From Sva-07 sp963728355 (GTDB taxonomy: Bacteria > Actinomycetota > Acidimicrobiia > Acidimicrobiales > Ilumatobacteraceae), in NCBI GenBank assembly GCA_963728355.1, contig CAVSJQ010000008.1, positions 62,001 to 126,000 on the forward strand: a stretch of 64,000 bases of DNA, written 5' to 3'. Position numbers and translations under genes: made by a program. Below the pieces are notes generated by a model that worked only from the letters and a program-made list of their open reading frames with translations, searched no databases and was not told where the DNA came from. This document shows, one piece after another, positions 51,995-64,000 of the stretch (position 1 is the first letter of the stretch; each line of letters begins with the position of its first letter).

Positions 51995-52232
51995 CGGACC
52001 TCGCGAACAACACTGGGGACGACGGTCGGACAACCGGCTTGCACCGGTGGACATCGCGACGTTGTCCACCGGAGCACATCGGTGGAATTCGCGCGGTGGG
52101 GATCGACCGCCCATCCCATGTGGACGCCCGCGATCGCCCTACGCTGCACCAACGCGTGGTTGTCCCCAATCCACAGCACCTACTACTGACATTGAACATT
52201 GAGACATCCCTGCATGAGGAGAAGTGCCTACT
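51995..52232. other. oriC region, part 2: dnaA-dnaN gap with DnaA boxes
   Basis: TTGTCCACC (52062-52070), TGTGGACGC (52119-52127), TTGTCCCCA (52160-52168) and a weak CAATCCACA (52167-52175). An AT-richer tract (about 52180-52205) follows, a candidate unwinding element. In actinobacteria the dnaA-dnaN gap is usually the functional oriC. Confidence 0.72.
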
Positions 52233-53327
52233 GTGAAGTTTCGTTGCGAACGTGATGTGCTCGCCGACGCGGTCGCCTCTGCTGGGCGTGCGGCGACGAA
52301 CCGCACCGGCACTCTGCCGGTTCTCGCGGGAGTCCGCATGGAAGTCGACGGAGACCGACTCACCGTCACCGGCACCGACCTGGAGCTGACGATCCGTCTC
52401 AGCGTCGAGGTCGGCGGCGAACGCGACGGTGCTGCCGTCGTCCCCGCACGACTCGTCGGCGACATCGTCAAGGCACTGCCCGCCGGAGCGGTCCACGTCG
52501 AACTCGGTGACGACGAGATGTCGATCAGCGCCGGCCGTTCGCAGTTCTCGGTCCGCCCGCTGTCGCTCGACGACTATCCGAGCCAGCCCGAACCGGCTGC
52601 AGACGCCGTGACGCTCCCCGCCGACGCGATGGCCGATGCGCTGCGTCAGGTGGTCCGTGCTGCGTCCACCGACGACGCCCGCGCCGTGTTGACCGGCGTG
52701 CTGCTCGCCTCCGACGACGACGGCCTGCGCATGGTCGCCACCGACTCGTACCGTCTCGCCGTTCGAGATCTGCCCGACACCGGGGTGCTCGCATCCGGCC
52801 AAAAGGTGCTCATCCCCGGTCGTGCGCTGAGCGAACTGCAACGTCTGCTCGGCGACGTCACCGAACTCCAGGTACGCCTCGGCGATCGCGAAGCGACCTT
52901 CGAAGCCGGCGGGACTCGGCTCAGCACCCGGCTCATCGAGGGTGAATTCCCGAATTATCGCAACCTGCTGCCCTCGAGCTACCCGAACCTGCTCACCGTC
53001 GGCAAGAGCGCCATGCTCGAAGCCATCCGGCGCGTCAAGATTCTCGCCCAGGACTCCACACCGGTCCGTCTGACACTCGGCGGCGACACCGTGCAGATCA
53101 CCGCGATCACCCAGGACGTCGGTAACGCCGCCGAGGAGATCGACGCCAGCTACGACGGTGCCGAGATGACCGTGGCGTTCAACCCGGACTATCTCGCCGC
53201 CGGCATCGACGCCATCGACAGCGACGACGTCACCCTCGCCACGATGGACCCGATGAAGCCGGCCGTGCTCCGCGGCGTCGGACGAGACGATTACCTGTAC
53301 CTCCTGATGCCCGTGCGGGTGCCGTAA
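52233..53327 (+). CDS. dnaN: DNA polymerase III beta subunit (sliding clamp)
   Basis: 364 residues; three-domain clamp, with VKFRCERDVLADAV, PEPAADAVTLPADAM and the C-terminal YLYLLMPVRVP that forms part of the protein-binding pocket. GTG at 52233 chosen because AGGAGA lies 10 bases upstream; the GTG at 52224 would be 1 base from it. Ring around DNA holds the polymerase. Confidence 0.95.
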   Translation: MKFRCERDVLADAVASAGRAATNRTGTLPVLAGVRMEVDGDRLTVTGTDLELTIRLSVEVGGERDGAAVVPARLVGDIVKALPAGAVHVELGDDEMSISAGRSQFSVRPLSLDDYPSQPEPAADAVTLPADAMADALRQVVRAASTDDARAVLTGVLLASDDDGLRMVATDSYRLAVRDLPDTGVLASGQKVLIPGRALSELQRLLGDVTELQVRLGDREATFEAGGTRLSTRLIEGEFPNYRNLLPSSYPNLLTVGKSAMLEAIRRVKILAQDSTPVRLTLGGDTVQITAITQDVGNAAEEIDASYDGAEMTVAFNPDYLAAGIDAIDSDDVTLATMDPMKPAVLRGVGRDDYLYLLMPVRVP

Positions 53328-53377
53328 CGCTTTCCGAGAGCTCACCGAAGGCCAGTGGAATTCGATCGAGGTCGCTC

Positions 53378-53485
53378 TCGGTCTGGCTCGTCGCTGGCGC
53401 TTCCCAACGGGTAGCGAAGCCTCACCGCACGTCGGTGCGTGACAATTGGGGTCGGCTTCGGTGTGGCTCGTCGCTGGCGCTTCCC
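53378..53485. repeat. 28-bp direct repeat pair in the dnaN-recF gap
   Basis: A 28-base unit beginning TCGGTCTGGCTCGTCGCTGG (53378-53405) recurs at 53458-53485 with one mismatch (TCGGTGTGG). The two start 80 bases apart; a shorter echo TGGCGCTTTCC follows at about 53510. No ORF in the 259-base gap. Confidence 0.75.
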
Positions 53486-53586
53486 TCGCCAGCTGTGTTC
53501 ACACACTGTTGGCGCTTTCCTCGTCATCTTGGACGGTTCGGGGGCCGCTCGATCCGCCGGTCGGCGTGACAGACTCCGAGTTCTTC

Positions 53587-54669
53587 ATGATCGTGTCGCA
53601 TCTCGAACTCGTGGACTTCAGGAACTACGTGTCGGGGACGTTCGAGCTCACGTCGGGCACGACGGCGGTGATCGGCGACAACGGCCAGGGCAAGACCAAT
53701 CTGGCCGAGGCACTCGCCTTCCTCGCCACGCTGAACAGTTTCCGGACCGTCCCCGGCGACGCACTCGTGCGCGTCGGTGCCGACACCGCGGTGATCCGCG
53801 CCACGGTGGTCGACGACGACCAGCGTGAGAGCCTCATCGAGATCGAACTCGCCGTCGCCGGCCGCAACCGTGTGCAGGTGAACCGCCAACGACTCCAACG
53901 TGTGCGCGATCTCCTCGGCACCGTGCGCGTCACCGTCTTCTCGCCCGACGACCTGATCCTCGTCAAGGGGGGCCCCGGCGATCGGCGACGCTTCCTCGAC
54001 GACACGTTGGTTGCGCTCGCCGTCAAGTACGACACCGTCCGCCTCGAGATCGATCGCATCGTCCGCCAGCGCAACACCCTGCTCAAGCAGGCGGCAGGCC
54101 GGCTCTCCGACGAGATCGAGGTGACACTCGACGTGTGGGACGCCAAGTTCGCCGACATCGCGGACCAGTTCGGCTACGCACGCGCCACGCTCGTGTCCCG
54201 CCTCACGCCGATGGTGCAGGAGGCCTACGAACACCTGGCAGGGACTCCGACGCCCGTCGAGCTGGTCTACGAACCGCACTGGCGTTCCGGCGGTCTCGCG
54301 GCCGCCCTGCTCGAGGCGCGTGCGATCGATGTCCGGCGCGGTGTCAGCACGGTCGGTCCGCACCGCGACGAGTTGCACCTGGCGATCGGGGGCCTCCCGA
54401 GCCGCACGCACGCATCCCAGGGAGAGCAGCGCACGTTGGCGCTCGCATTGCGTCTGGCCGGGCATCGCCTCGTCACGGAACGGACCGGGTCGGCGCCCGT
54501 GCTCGTCCTCGACGACGTGCTCTCGGAACTCGACGACCACCGAGCGACGGCGCTGCTCGATCACCTGCCCGCCGGCCAGGTGATCATCACCACCGCGAGC
54601 GAACTGCCCTCTGCGGCTCGGGCCGACCGGATCCTGCGCATCGAAGCCGGGCGCGTCCACCCCGAGTGA
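53587..54669 (+). CDS. recF: DNA replication and repair protein RecF
   Basis: 360 residues, SMC-like ATPase. LELVDFRNY, Walker A GDNGQGKTNL (30-39), signature ASQGEQRTLALALRLAG and Walker B PVLVLDDVLSELD. Loads RecA at gaps with RecO/RecR. ATG at 53587 is the family start; the longer frame was rejected. Stop overlaps the dciA ATG. Confidence 0.95.
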   Translation: MIVSHLELVDFRNYVSGTFELTSGTTAVIGDNGQGKTNLAEALAFLATLNSFRTVPGDALVRVGADTAVIRATVVDDDQRESLIEIELAVAGRNRVQVNRQRLQRVRDLLGTVRVTVFSPDDLILVKGGPGDRRRFLDDTLVALAVKYDTVRLEIDRIVRQRNTLLKQAAGRLSDEIEVTLDVWDAKFADIADQFGYARATLVSRLTPMVQEAYEHLAGTPTPVELVYEPHWRSGGLAAALLEARAIDVRRGVSTVGPHRDELHLAIGGLPSRTHASQGEQRTLALALRLAGHRLVTERTGSAPVLVLDDVLSELDDHRATALLDHLPAGQVIITTASELPSAARADRILRIEAGRVHPE

Positions 54670-55040
54670 TGAGCGAAAGGCCCGGATTTGGGCGGTTGGC
54701 TCATCGCTGGGTGAGTGTCGGCGAAGCGCAGTACGGTGACGGCGTGTCCGACCCGGTGCCGATCTCGCGATCGCTCGACTCGATCATGAAGTCGTTGCGC
54801 GGCACCGACCGGATCCAGATCGGCGGGGTGTTCGGGCGCTGGGACGACGCCGTCGGGCCCACGGTGGCCGCCCACGTCCGGCCCGTCCGACTCGACCAGG
54901 GCGTGCTCACCGTCGAGGCCGACGAAGCCGCGTGGGCCACGCAGGTCAAATTCCTGGCCGGCACGATCACGACCCGTCTCGCCGAGGTCGCGGGGGTCGA
55001 GATCGAACGGATCGAGGTGCGCGTCGGTCCGCGGCACTGA
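54669..55040 (+). CDS. DciA family helicase loader (DUF721)
   Basis: 123 residues. DUF721 core: GGVFGRWDDAVGPTVAAHVRPV and LTVEADEAAWATQVKFLAGT. DciA is the ancestral loader of the DnaB helicase in bacteria without DnaC/DnaI; the mycobacterial relative (Rv0004) lies between recF and gyrB. ATG overlaps the recF stop (TGATG); a GTG at 54744 would omit only the poorly conserved N-terminus. Confidence 0.88.
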   Translation: MSERPGFGRLAHRWVSVGEAQYGDGVSDPVPISRSLDSIMKSLRGTDRIQIGGVFGRWDDAVGPTVAAHVRPVRLDQGVLTVEADEAAWATQVKFLAGTITTRLAEVAGVEIERIEVRVGPRH

Positions 55041-55195
55041 ACCGGATCACCTGCAGGAAGCCGGCCGCACTCCCCGACTCCGGGACACCCCGCTGGTAGG
55101 CTGTAACCACTCGCGAATCAGCGTGGGCGCTGGTTGAAACCCCGGGACGATCGCCGGGACAGCAACCGGCCGACCTCGCTGAACGCCACGAACAG

Positions 55196-55213
55196 CATGC
55201 CGGTGCCGGCATG
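55196..55213. promoter_or_regulatory. Hairpin in the gyrB leader
   Basis: CATGCCGG / CCGGCATG palindrome separated by TG, 32 bases before the gyrB GTG. The 205-base dciA-gyrB gap also has a TAGGCT at 55097-55102 that could be the -10 element; the rest shows no gene. Confidence 0.35.
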
Positions 55214-55245
55214 TCCGCCAGACAGCCAGAAGTATCGAGGTACGA

Positions 55246-57276
<2,031 letters not shown>

Positions 57277-57303
57277 TCGACCGACTCCCCAGACCGGAAT
57301 CCG

Positions 57304-59754
<2,451 letters not shown>

Positions 59755-59838
59755 CGTCGAGCGCTCCGGCGCCGTTGCGACCGCGGGTCGCCCATCGCGA
59801 CGCCAGGTCGCCGAGAGTCCATCGGAATCGAGGTGAAC

Positions 59839-60153
59839 GTGGACAGATCGAACGGCGACCGGGGTCAGGCCGGTGTCCTGGTCCTGATCGTGTCGGCGGT
59901 GCTGTTCGTCTCGCTGTCCGCGGCGACGGTGACGTTCGGTGCTCGACTGGTCGATCGGACACGGGCGCACACCGCTGCCGACGCCGCCGCACTGGGTGCG
60001 GTCGTCGGCGGTCACGGGGCGGCACTGACCATCGCACAGCGCAACGGCGCGACGTTGCTGACGTTCACCCGGGGGCCAGGTGAACGCGACGTTCGGGTGG
60101 TCGTCCGAGTGGGGACCGCCACGGCCAGTGCGGCCGCCACGGATGAACCGTGA
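59839..60153 (+). CDS. TadE/Flp pilus-assembly-like small membrane protein
   Basis: 104 residues. RGQAGVLVLIVSAVLFVSLSAA is a typical TadE/TadG N-terminal membrane helix preceded by a Gly-Gln; then ARLVDRTRAHTAADAAALGA. Such proteins are usually exported and linked to Flp pili, but no tad genes are nearby. GTG 59839 has GAGG 5 bases upstream; GTG 59833 is an alternative. Confidence 0.6.
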   Translation: MDRSNGDRGQAGVLVLIVSAVLFVSLSAATVTFGARLVDRTRAHTAADAAALGAVVGGHGAALTIAQRNGATLLTFTRGPGERDVRVVVRVGTATASAAATDEP

Positions 60154-60187
60154 CTGCACGTGACGATTCGTTCACCGGCGTACTGCC

Positions 60188-60193
60188 TACACT
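60188..60193 (+). promoter_or_regulatory. -10 element TACACT, DUF3566 gene
   Basis: TAnnnT motif 7 bases before the ATG at 60201, which decides that start over the coupled GTG at 60150. Confidence 0.45.
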
Positions 60194-60200
60194 CCTTGAG

Positions 60201-61145
60201 ATGAGCAAGACCGAGCGCGACCTCGATCTCGAGCTCGACGAGCTCGACGACGAGATGGTGCTCGACGACGACGATGTGGAGGTCGACGTCGTCGACGATG
60301 TGGAGGTCGACGTCGTCGACGAGTCCGACGACGAGGTCGACGTCGACGATGCGCACGGCGTCGAGGACCGCGTCTACGAACTCCCGGTGATCATCATGGC
60401 CACCGAGAAGGACGAGGACGACGACGAGTCAGCAACCGATGCGCCCCTCGGCGATCCGCTGGTCGCACGCGACGCCCCTGACGTCAGCGGCGACGTGCTC
60501 GAGGAACTGCGACGGGCCGACATCGACGGCCCGACCGTCGAGATGGCTCCCCAGGACGACACGTCGTCGGCCATCCGTCGCCCCCGTCGCTCTCCCGAAC
60601 ACGATCCGGCGCCGTACCCGATCCCGATGACGGTGCCGCGAATGCTCGGACGCAAACCTCGCGTCCGACGGGTCACCCGGGTCGTGCGTCACGTCGACCC
60701 TTGGAGCGTGTTCAAGATCGCTGCGGTCGCGAACGTCGTGCTCTACCTGATCATGCTGACCGCAGGCGTGCTCTTGTGGAACGTGGCCTATGCCACGGGC
60801 ACGGTCGACAACGTCGAGCGATTCTTCGAGTCGTTCGGCTGGTCGTCGTTCGAGTTCAACGGCGGCGAGATCTACCACAACGCCTGGATCGGCGGGCTCT
60901 TCGCGGTCATCGGTCTCACCGGCCTGGCCGTGTTGCTCGCCACGCTCTTCAATCTGATCACGGATCTCGTCGGGGGGATGCGCTTCACCGTGCTCGAAGA
61001 AGAGGTCGTCGAGGCGAGGACGTCACCGATGCGCCGTTTCGTGGTGCGACGTGCCGAGCCCGAGGTTCCACACGTCTCCTACGACGAATCCGGTCCGATC
61101 GTGCGCGAGGCGATCGTCGACGACAGCGGACCGCTGCCTCGCTGA
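60201..61145 (+). CDS. DUF3566 family membrane protein with acidic N-terminal repeat
   Basis: 314 residues. The first ~60 are very acidic and contain a duplicated 8-residue unit (DDVEVDVV twice). The C-terminal part has the DUF3566 core with two membrane helices (IAAVANVVLYLIMLTAGVLL and AWIGGLFAVIGLTGLAVLLA) preceded by RHVDPWSVFKIA. Equivalent to Rv0007 next to gyrA in mycobacteria. Function unknown. ATG at 60201 supported by the -10 element; GTG 60150 overlapping the TadE-like stop is possible. Confidence 0.8.
   Translation: MSKTERDLDLELDELDDEMVLDDDDVEVDVVDDVEVDVVDESDDEVDVDDAHGVEDRVYELPVIIMATEKDEDDDESATDAPLGDPLVARDAPDVSGDVLEELRRADIDGPTVEMAPQDDTSSAIRRPRRSPEHDPAPYPIPMTVPRMLGRKPRVRRVTRVVRHVDPWSVFKIAAVANVVLYLIMLTAGVLLWNVAYATGTVDNVERFFESFGWSSFEFNGGEIYHNAWIGGLFAVIGLTGLAVLLATLFNLITDLVGGMRFTVLEEEVVEARTSPMRRFVVRRAEPEVPHVSYDESGPIVREAIVDDSGPLPR
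60270..60317 (+). repeat. 24-bp coding tandem duplication in the DUF3566 gene
   Basis: The unit starting GACGATGTGGAGGTCGACGT is present twice (60270-60293, 60294-60317), with no difference, giving eight residues each. A recent slippage event is likely. Confidence 0.85.
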
Positions 61146-61192
61146 TTCCGATTTCGATCCGCGGGCATGGCGTGAAGGTCGCGAGCGAGCGA

Positions 61193-61198
61193 TAACCT
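61193..61198 (+). promoter_or_regulatory. Candidate -10 of tRNA-Ile (TAACCT)
   Basis: TAnnnT motif 12 bases before the tRNA start; no clear -35. Confidence 0.4.
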
Positions 61199-61210
61199 CT
61201 CCGACTTGCC

Positions 61211-61287
61211 GGGGCTATAGCTCAGTCGGTTAGAGCGCTGCCCTGATAAGGCAGAGGTCACAAGTTCGATTCTTGTTAGCCCCACCA
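61211..61287 (+). tRNA. tRNA-Ile (anticodon GAT)
   Basis: Cloverleaf: acceptor GGGGCTA/TAGCCCC, D-arm GCTC..GAGC, anticodon arm CTGCC-CTGATAA-GGCAG with GAT at 61245-61247, T-arm ACAAG-TTCGATT-CTTGT, encoded CCA at 61285-61287. Same place as ileT in mycobacteria. No adjacent tRNA-Ala is seen in 61288-61360. Confidence 0.97.
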
Positions 61288-61345
61288 TCCCGGCCGTCGC
61301 ATCGAGCCGCGCGGGCGCTCAGCGCCGGCCGGCGGCTGTGCGAGC

Positions 61346-61351
61346 TACCCT
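61346..61351 (+). promoter_or_regulatory. -10 element TACCCT, small coupled ORF
   Basis: TAnnnT motif 9 bases before the ATG at 61361. Confidence 0.35.
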
Positions 61352-61360
61352 GCCGAGCGG

Positions 61361-61495
61361 ATGAAGTTTCTGCGACGTGCGTTCTCGGCCATCGCCCTGA
61401 TGGGGTTCGCCGCCCTGGTGCTGCGTGTCCGAGGTTCTGGCGGGACACCGCCCCAGCACGGCGGATGGCGCCCGCTCGAGCTGCCGGACTCCTGA
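61361..61495 (+). CDS. Small 44-residue membrane peptide (DLW-39-like position)
   Basis: 44 residues: MKFLRRAFSAIALMGFAALV is one hydrophobic helix with a basic start, then a short polar tail ending PLELPDS. Small single-helix proteins (DLW-39 family) often follow gyrA-tRNA-Ile in actinobacteria; the DLW motif itself is absent. Its stop overlaps the next ATG (TGATG), so it may be a translational leader. Confidence 0.6.
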   Translation: MKFLRRAFSAIALMGFAALVLRVRGSGGTPPQHGGWRPLELPDS

Positions 61496-62454
61496 TGCAC
61501 AAGGTGGCGGTCGTCGGCCGTGGTGTCGTCGGCCAGCGGATCAGCCGACGTCTGGCAACGGTGATCAGCGGTGTGACGGTCGTCGATCACGATCCGCGTG
61601 TCGGACGGCCCCTGCCCTCCGATGTCGAGGTGGTCGTGCTGGCACATGGTGGTCGCCACGCCGATCTGGCCCACGAGCTGGTCGAGTCGGGCGTGCCGGT
61701 GGTGTCGGTGGGCGACGATCTCGCCGACGTGCGCTCGATGGTCGACCTCGACGATGCGGCACGCGGTGCAGACGTGCCCCTCGTCGTCGGCGCCGGCATG
61801 GCGCCGGGCCTGACCGGATTGCTCGCCCGCCTCGCGGCATCGCAGCTGGCGACCTGCGACGAGATCCACGTCTCGATCCACGGCACAGCGGGACCGGCCT
61901 GTGCCCGCCAACACCACCGAGCGCTGCGTGGGCGCTCGGTCGGCCTCCGCGACGGTGACTGGATCCACCCGCCCGCTGGTTCCGGCCGTGAGCTGTGCTG
62001 GTTCCCCGAGCCCGTGGGCCCCTACGACTGCTATCGAGCGGAGCTCGCCACGCCGCTGTTGTTGCACCACGCCTTCTCCGAGGTCGGTCGCATCTCCGCC
62101 CGGGTCTCGGCGAACCGGCGAGATCGGTTCACCGCCTGGCTGCCGATGCTCAGCCCGCCGCATCGCGAGGGTGGCGTCGGCGCCGTGCGGGTGGAGATCC
62201 GGGGCACGGACGACTCCGGTGCGCGGGCGACGACGATCCTCGGCGTCGCCGAGCTGGTCGGCACCGCTGCCGCAGCCACCGCGTCGGCGTTCGTGGTGGA
62301 GGCGGTTGCCGGGCGACTGCCCAGCCGGGTGTGCCGGGCCGGTGACGCGGAACTCGACACGGCCGCCATCTTGCGCACCGTGAGTCAGCTCGGTGTGCGG
62401 CTCCAGGAATTCACCGGGGTGCCGTCGACGCAGCGGGTCAGCGCGAACCCCTGA
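61495..62454 (+). CDS. Saccharopine-dehydrogenase-like NAD(P)-binding protein
   Basis: 319 residues. N-terminal Rossmann start KVAVVGRGVVGQRISRRLA, then VVVLAHGGRHADLA and LVVGAGMAPGLTGLLARLAA, the pattern of the saccharopine dehydrogenase-like family. A C-terminal domain (about 110-240) is not otherwise recognised. Reaction unknown. ATG is shared with the stop of the small upstream ORF. Confidence 0.7.
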   Translation: MHKVAVVGRGVVGQRISRRLATVISGVTVVDHDPRVGRPLPSDVEVVVLAHGGRHADLAHELVESGVPVVSVGDDLADVRSMVDLDDAARGADVPLVVGAGMAPGLTGLLARLAASQLATCDEIHVSIHGTAGPACARQHHRALRGRSVGLRDGDWIHPPAGSGRELCWFPEPVGPYDCYRAELATPLLLHHAFSEVGRISARVSANRRDRFTAWLPMLSPPHREGGVGAVRVEIRGTDDSGARATTILGVAELVGTAAAATASAFVVEAVAGRLPSRVCRAGDAELDTAAILRTVSQLGVRLQEFTGVPSTQRVSANP

Positions 62455-62458
62455 GCGT

Positions 62459-62998
62459 TCACGTACCGCGGTCGGCCGGAGCGTCGTCGAGGCCGTCGGG
62501 GGCCGGGGCGAGCAGCTCGACCCGCGTGGCCAGCCGCTCGACGACCTCGGTCAGTCGGTCGAGTCGGTCGTCGAACGCCTCACCGGTCACCATGTCGGAG
62601 ATCGTGAGTCGGACGCTGGCGATCTCGCGGGCGAGGAACTCGGTGTCGGCCTGCGTGCGTTCGGCGACCTCGCGGTCGTTCTGGGCGGTCACCCGGTCGC
62701 GGCGCTCCTGGCGGCTCTGCGCGAGCAGGATCAGCGGTGCAGCGTACGAGGCCTGGATCGACAACACGAGCGTGAGCAGCACGAGACCGCGGTCCCACGG
62801 GTCGAACTGGAATCGTTGCGGAAGCACGGTGTTGAGCAGGATCCACAGCGTGATGACCACGGTCTGCCAGACGAGGAACCTGGCCGTGCCGAGGAAGTTC
62901 GCGATCGACTCGCTGAAGCGACCGAACGTGTCGGAGTCGTACGACACGCCGACCCGACCGGCCGCGCGCGGCGTCGTGAGGTCTTCTCGTCGTTTCAC
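62459..62998 (-). CDS. DUF1003 family membrane protein
   Basis: 179 residues. DUF1003 core: SIANFLGTARFLVWQTVVIT and LVLSIQASYAAPLILLAQSR, two membrane helices, then a coiled coil (DRREVAERTQADTEFLAREI region). GTG at 62998 overlaps the stop of the MgtE_N/CBS gene (GTGA). This gene pair recurs in actinobacteria. Confidence 0.85.
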   Translation of the reverse strand: MKRREDLTTPRAAGRVGVSYDSDTFGRFSESIANFLGTARFLVWQTVVITLWILLNTVLPQRFQFDPWDRGLVLLTLVLSIQASYAAPLILLAQSRQERRDRVTAQNDREVAERTQADTEFLAREIASVRLTISDMVTGEAFDDRLDRLTEVVERLATRVELLAPAPDGLDDAPADRGT

Positions 62999-64000
62999 GT
63001 CTCCACCACCCGCTTCCGGCGGGTTCGCCAACCGACGCCGAGCATCCTGTCGAGCACGTCGTCGACGGTGACGGCACCCAGGAATCGGCCGGCCTCGTCG
63101 GTGACGGCGACGGCGAGGAGGTCGTAGCTGGCGAGCATCTCGGCGACCTCTCGGTCGGTGGCGTCGGCACTCACGGTCGGGTCGTCCGCGACGAGACGAC
63201 CGATCTCCATGTGCGGCGGTTCGCGCAGGAGCCGCTGCACATGGACCACGCCGACGAGCTTGCCGGTCGGGGCCTTGTAGGGCGCCTGCGTGACGAACAC
63301 CTGGGTCGCGATGCTGACCACCCAGTCGGGGTTGCGTACCTGGGCGAGTGCCTCGGCCACGGTGGCGTCCGGACCGAGGATGATGACCTCCGGCGTCATC
63401 AGGCCGCCTGCGGTGCCCTCCTCGTAGGACAGCAGCCGTCTGACCACGTCGGCGTCATCGACGTCCATGACGCCGAGCATGCGTTCCTGGTCGGCGGGGG
63501 CCATCTCGCCGAGCAGGTCGGCGAGGTCGTCGTACTCCATCTCGTCGAACACGCCGACGAGGCGGTCACGGTCGAGTTGTTCGACGATGCGGACCTGCTC
63601 TTCCTCGGGCAGTTCCTCGAGGACGTCGGCGAGGCGTTGGTCGTCCATGGCCTCGGCCAGTTGGCGTCGCTGGTCGATCGGGAGCGCCCGTACGATTGCT
63701 GCGACCTCGGCGGGGTGGAACTCGCGCAGACGGGCCGCTTCGGCCTGCATCGCCGTCTGAGGATCGAACAGGGCCGGGACCTCGTCGAAGTCGACCAAGC
63801 GATAGCTGGGACGTCGACGCAACGTGCTCTTGCGGGCCAGGCGCACCTTGTCGATCACCCAGTACGTGGACCGGGCGTCTTCCTGGGGGCGTAGGGCGAC
63901 GTCGCTGACCGTCTCGTCGCCGATGCGGCGATCGATCAGCTCACCGCCGATCAGCACCTCGCCGGGACGGGGCTTGAACGGGTTGAGGTCGACGTCCCAG
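62995..64000 (-). CDS. MgtE_N/CBS-domain protein, start outside window
   Basis: Open to the right edge (DVDLNPFKPRPGEVLIGGEL is read just inside it). An N-terminal PRC-barrel-like part (SYRLVDFDEVPALF), the MgtE_N superhelical domain (HPAEVAAIVRAL, LPEEEQVRIVEQL, DDLADLLGEM) and two CBS domains are visible. The transmembrane channel of MgtE is not present before the stop, so this is a regulatory or MgtE-like accessory rather than the full Mg2+ channel. Stop coupled to DUF1003. Confidence 0.85.
   Translation of the reverse strand, partial: WDVDLNPFKPRPGEVLIGGELIDRRIGDETVSDVALRPQEDARSTYWVIDKVRLARKSTLRRRPSYRLVDFDEVPALFDPQTAMQAEAARLREFHPAEVAAIVRALPIDQRRQLAEAMDDQRLADVLEELPEEEQVRIVEQLDRDRLVGVFDEMEYDDLADLLGEMAPADQERMLGVMDVDDADVVRRLLSYEEGTAGGLMTPEVIILGPDATVAEALAQVRNPDWVVSIATQVFVTQAPYKAPTGKLVGVVHVQRLLREPPHMEIGRLVADDPTVSADATDREVAEMLASYDLLAVAVTDEAGRFLGAVTVDDVLDRMLGVGWRTRRKRVVET

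Noticed and set aside
61288..61360. Possible tRNA-Ala after tRNA-Ile
   Set aside because: No cloverleaf can be formed; the stretch holds a promoter-like TACCCT and then a small ORF.
62985..63002. parS-like half site GTTTCACGT at the DUF1003/MgtE junction
   Set aside because: Only one half of the palindrome is present; it overlaps the coupled stop-start.

Overview
This is a high-GC chromosomal segment of an actinobacterium that carries the replication-origin neighbourhood. Gene content and order (rpmH-dnaA-dnaN-recF-dciA-gyrB-gyrA on one side, rnpA-yidD-yidC-jag-rsmG-parA-parB, trxA-trxB and sigM/anti-sigma on the other) match the classical actinobacterial oriC locus. The retained DUF6049, CwlM-like, DUF5318, DUF3566 and DLW-39-like genes point the same way. 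I infer a deep-branching actinobacterium, plausibly class Acidimicrobiia (Ilumatobacter-like); that placement is inference and cannot be proved from the sequence alone.

Layout. 1-15 kb is accessory and housekeeping: a TetR tail, an F420-type oxidoreductase, a FabH-like synthase, EngB, the KtrAB potassium system, a three-gene catabolic cassette (N-acyl-D-amino-acid deacylase, TauD-type dioxygenase, class III aminotransferase), AzlCD, TrmB, an MFS exporter and a pirin. 15.0-16.5 kb holds one IS481-type insertion sequence with a frameshifted transposase, inserted in a tandem palindromic repeat. 16.5-25 kb has a methyltransferase, PurE/PurK, a large flippase-pseudokinase fusion, two PLP enzymes and a PPi-type phosphofructokinase. 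25-30 kb is dnaB followed on the same strand by the rpsF-ssb-rpsR-rplI operon, with a DnaA-box cluster between them. 30-44 kb has a GGDEF/EAL protein, the CCA-adding enzyme and a cell-envelope regulatory block: GNAT, DUF6049, DegV, Ser/Thr kinase, ECF sigma, anti-sigma, TrxB, TrxA and a CwlM-like pseudo-amidase. 44.5-50.2 kb is parB-parA (two parS sites), rsmG, jag, yidC, yidD, rnpA and rpmH on the minus strand. oriC-type DnaA-box clusters flank dnaA (50.2-52.2 kb). Then dnaN, recF, dciA, gyrB, gyrA, a TadE-like gene, DUF3566 and tRNA-Ile run on the plus strand. The right end has a small coupled ORF, a dehydrogenase-like protein, DUF1003 and an MgtE_N/CBS protein that leaves the window.

How the parts work together. 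The origin, ParABS and gyrase genes form the replication/segregation core; DciA and DnaB are loader and helicase. YidC, RnpA and Jag cover membrane insertion and RNA processing. The kinase-sigma-anti-sigma-CwlM block looks like an envelope-stress and peptidoglycan control unit. The flippase gene murJ, which normally sits in this block, is absent and only a kinase carrying a MurJ/kinase-locus type C-terminal domain is left.

Regulatory signals. At least 15 genes have a TAnnnT element ending 6-9 bases before the start codon, which suggests widespread leaderless transcription. Start codons below were chosen from that signal, Shine-Dalgarno spacing or stop-start overlap, so several differ from the longest open frame. 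Most overlapping frames on the opposite strand of GC-rich genes were rejected as shadows.
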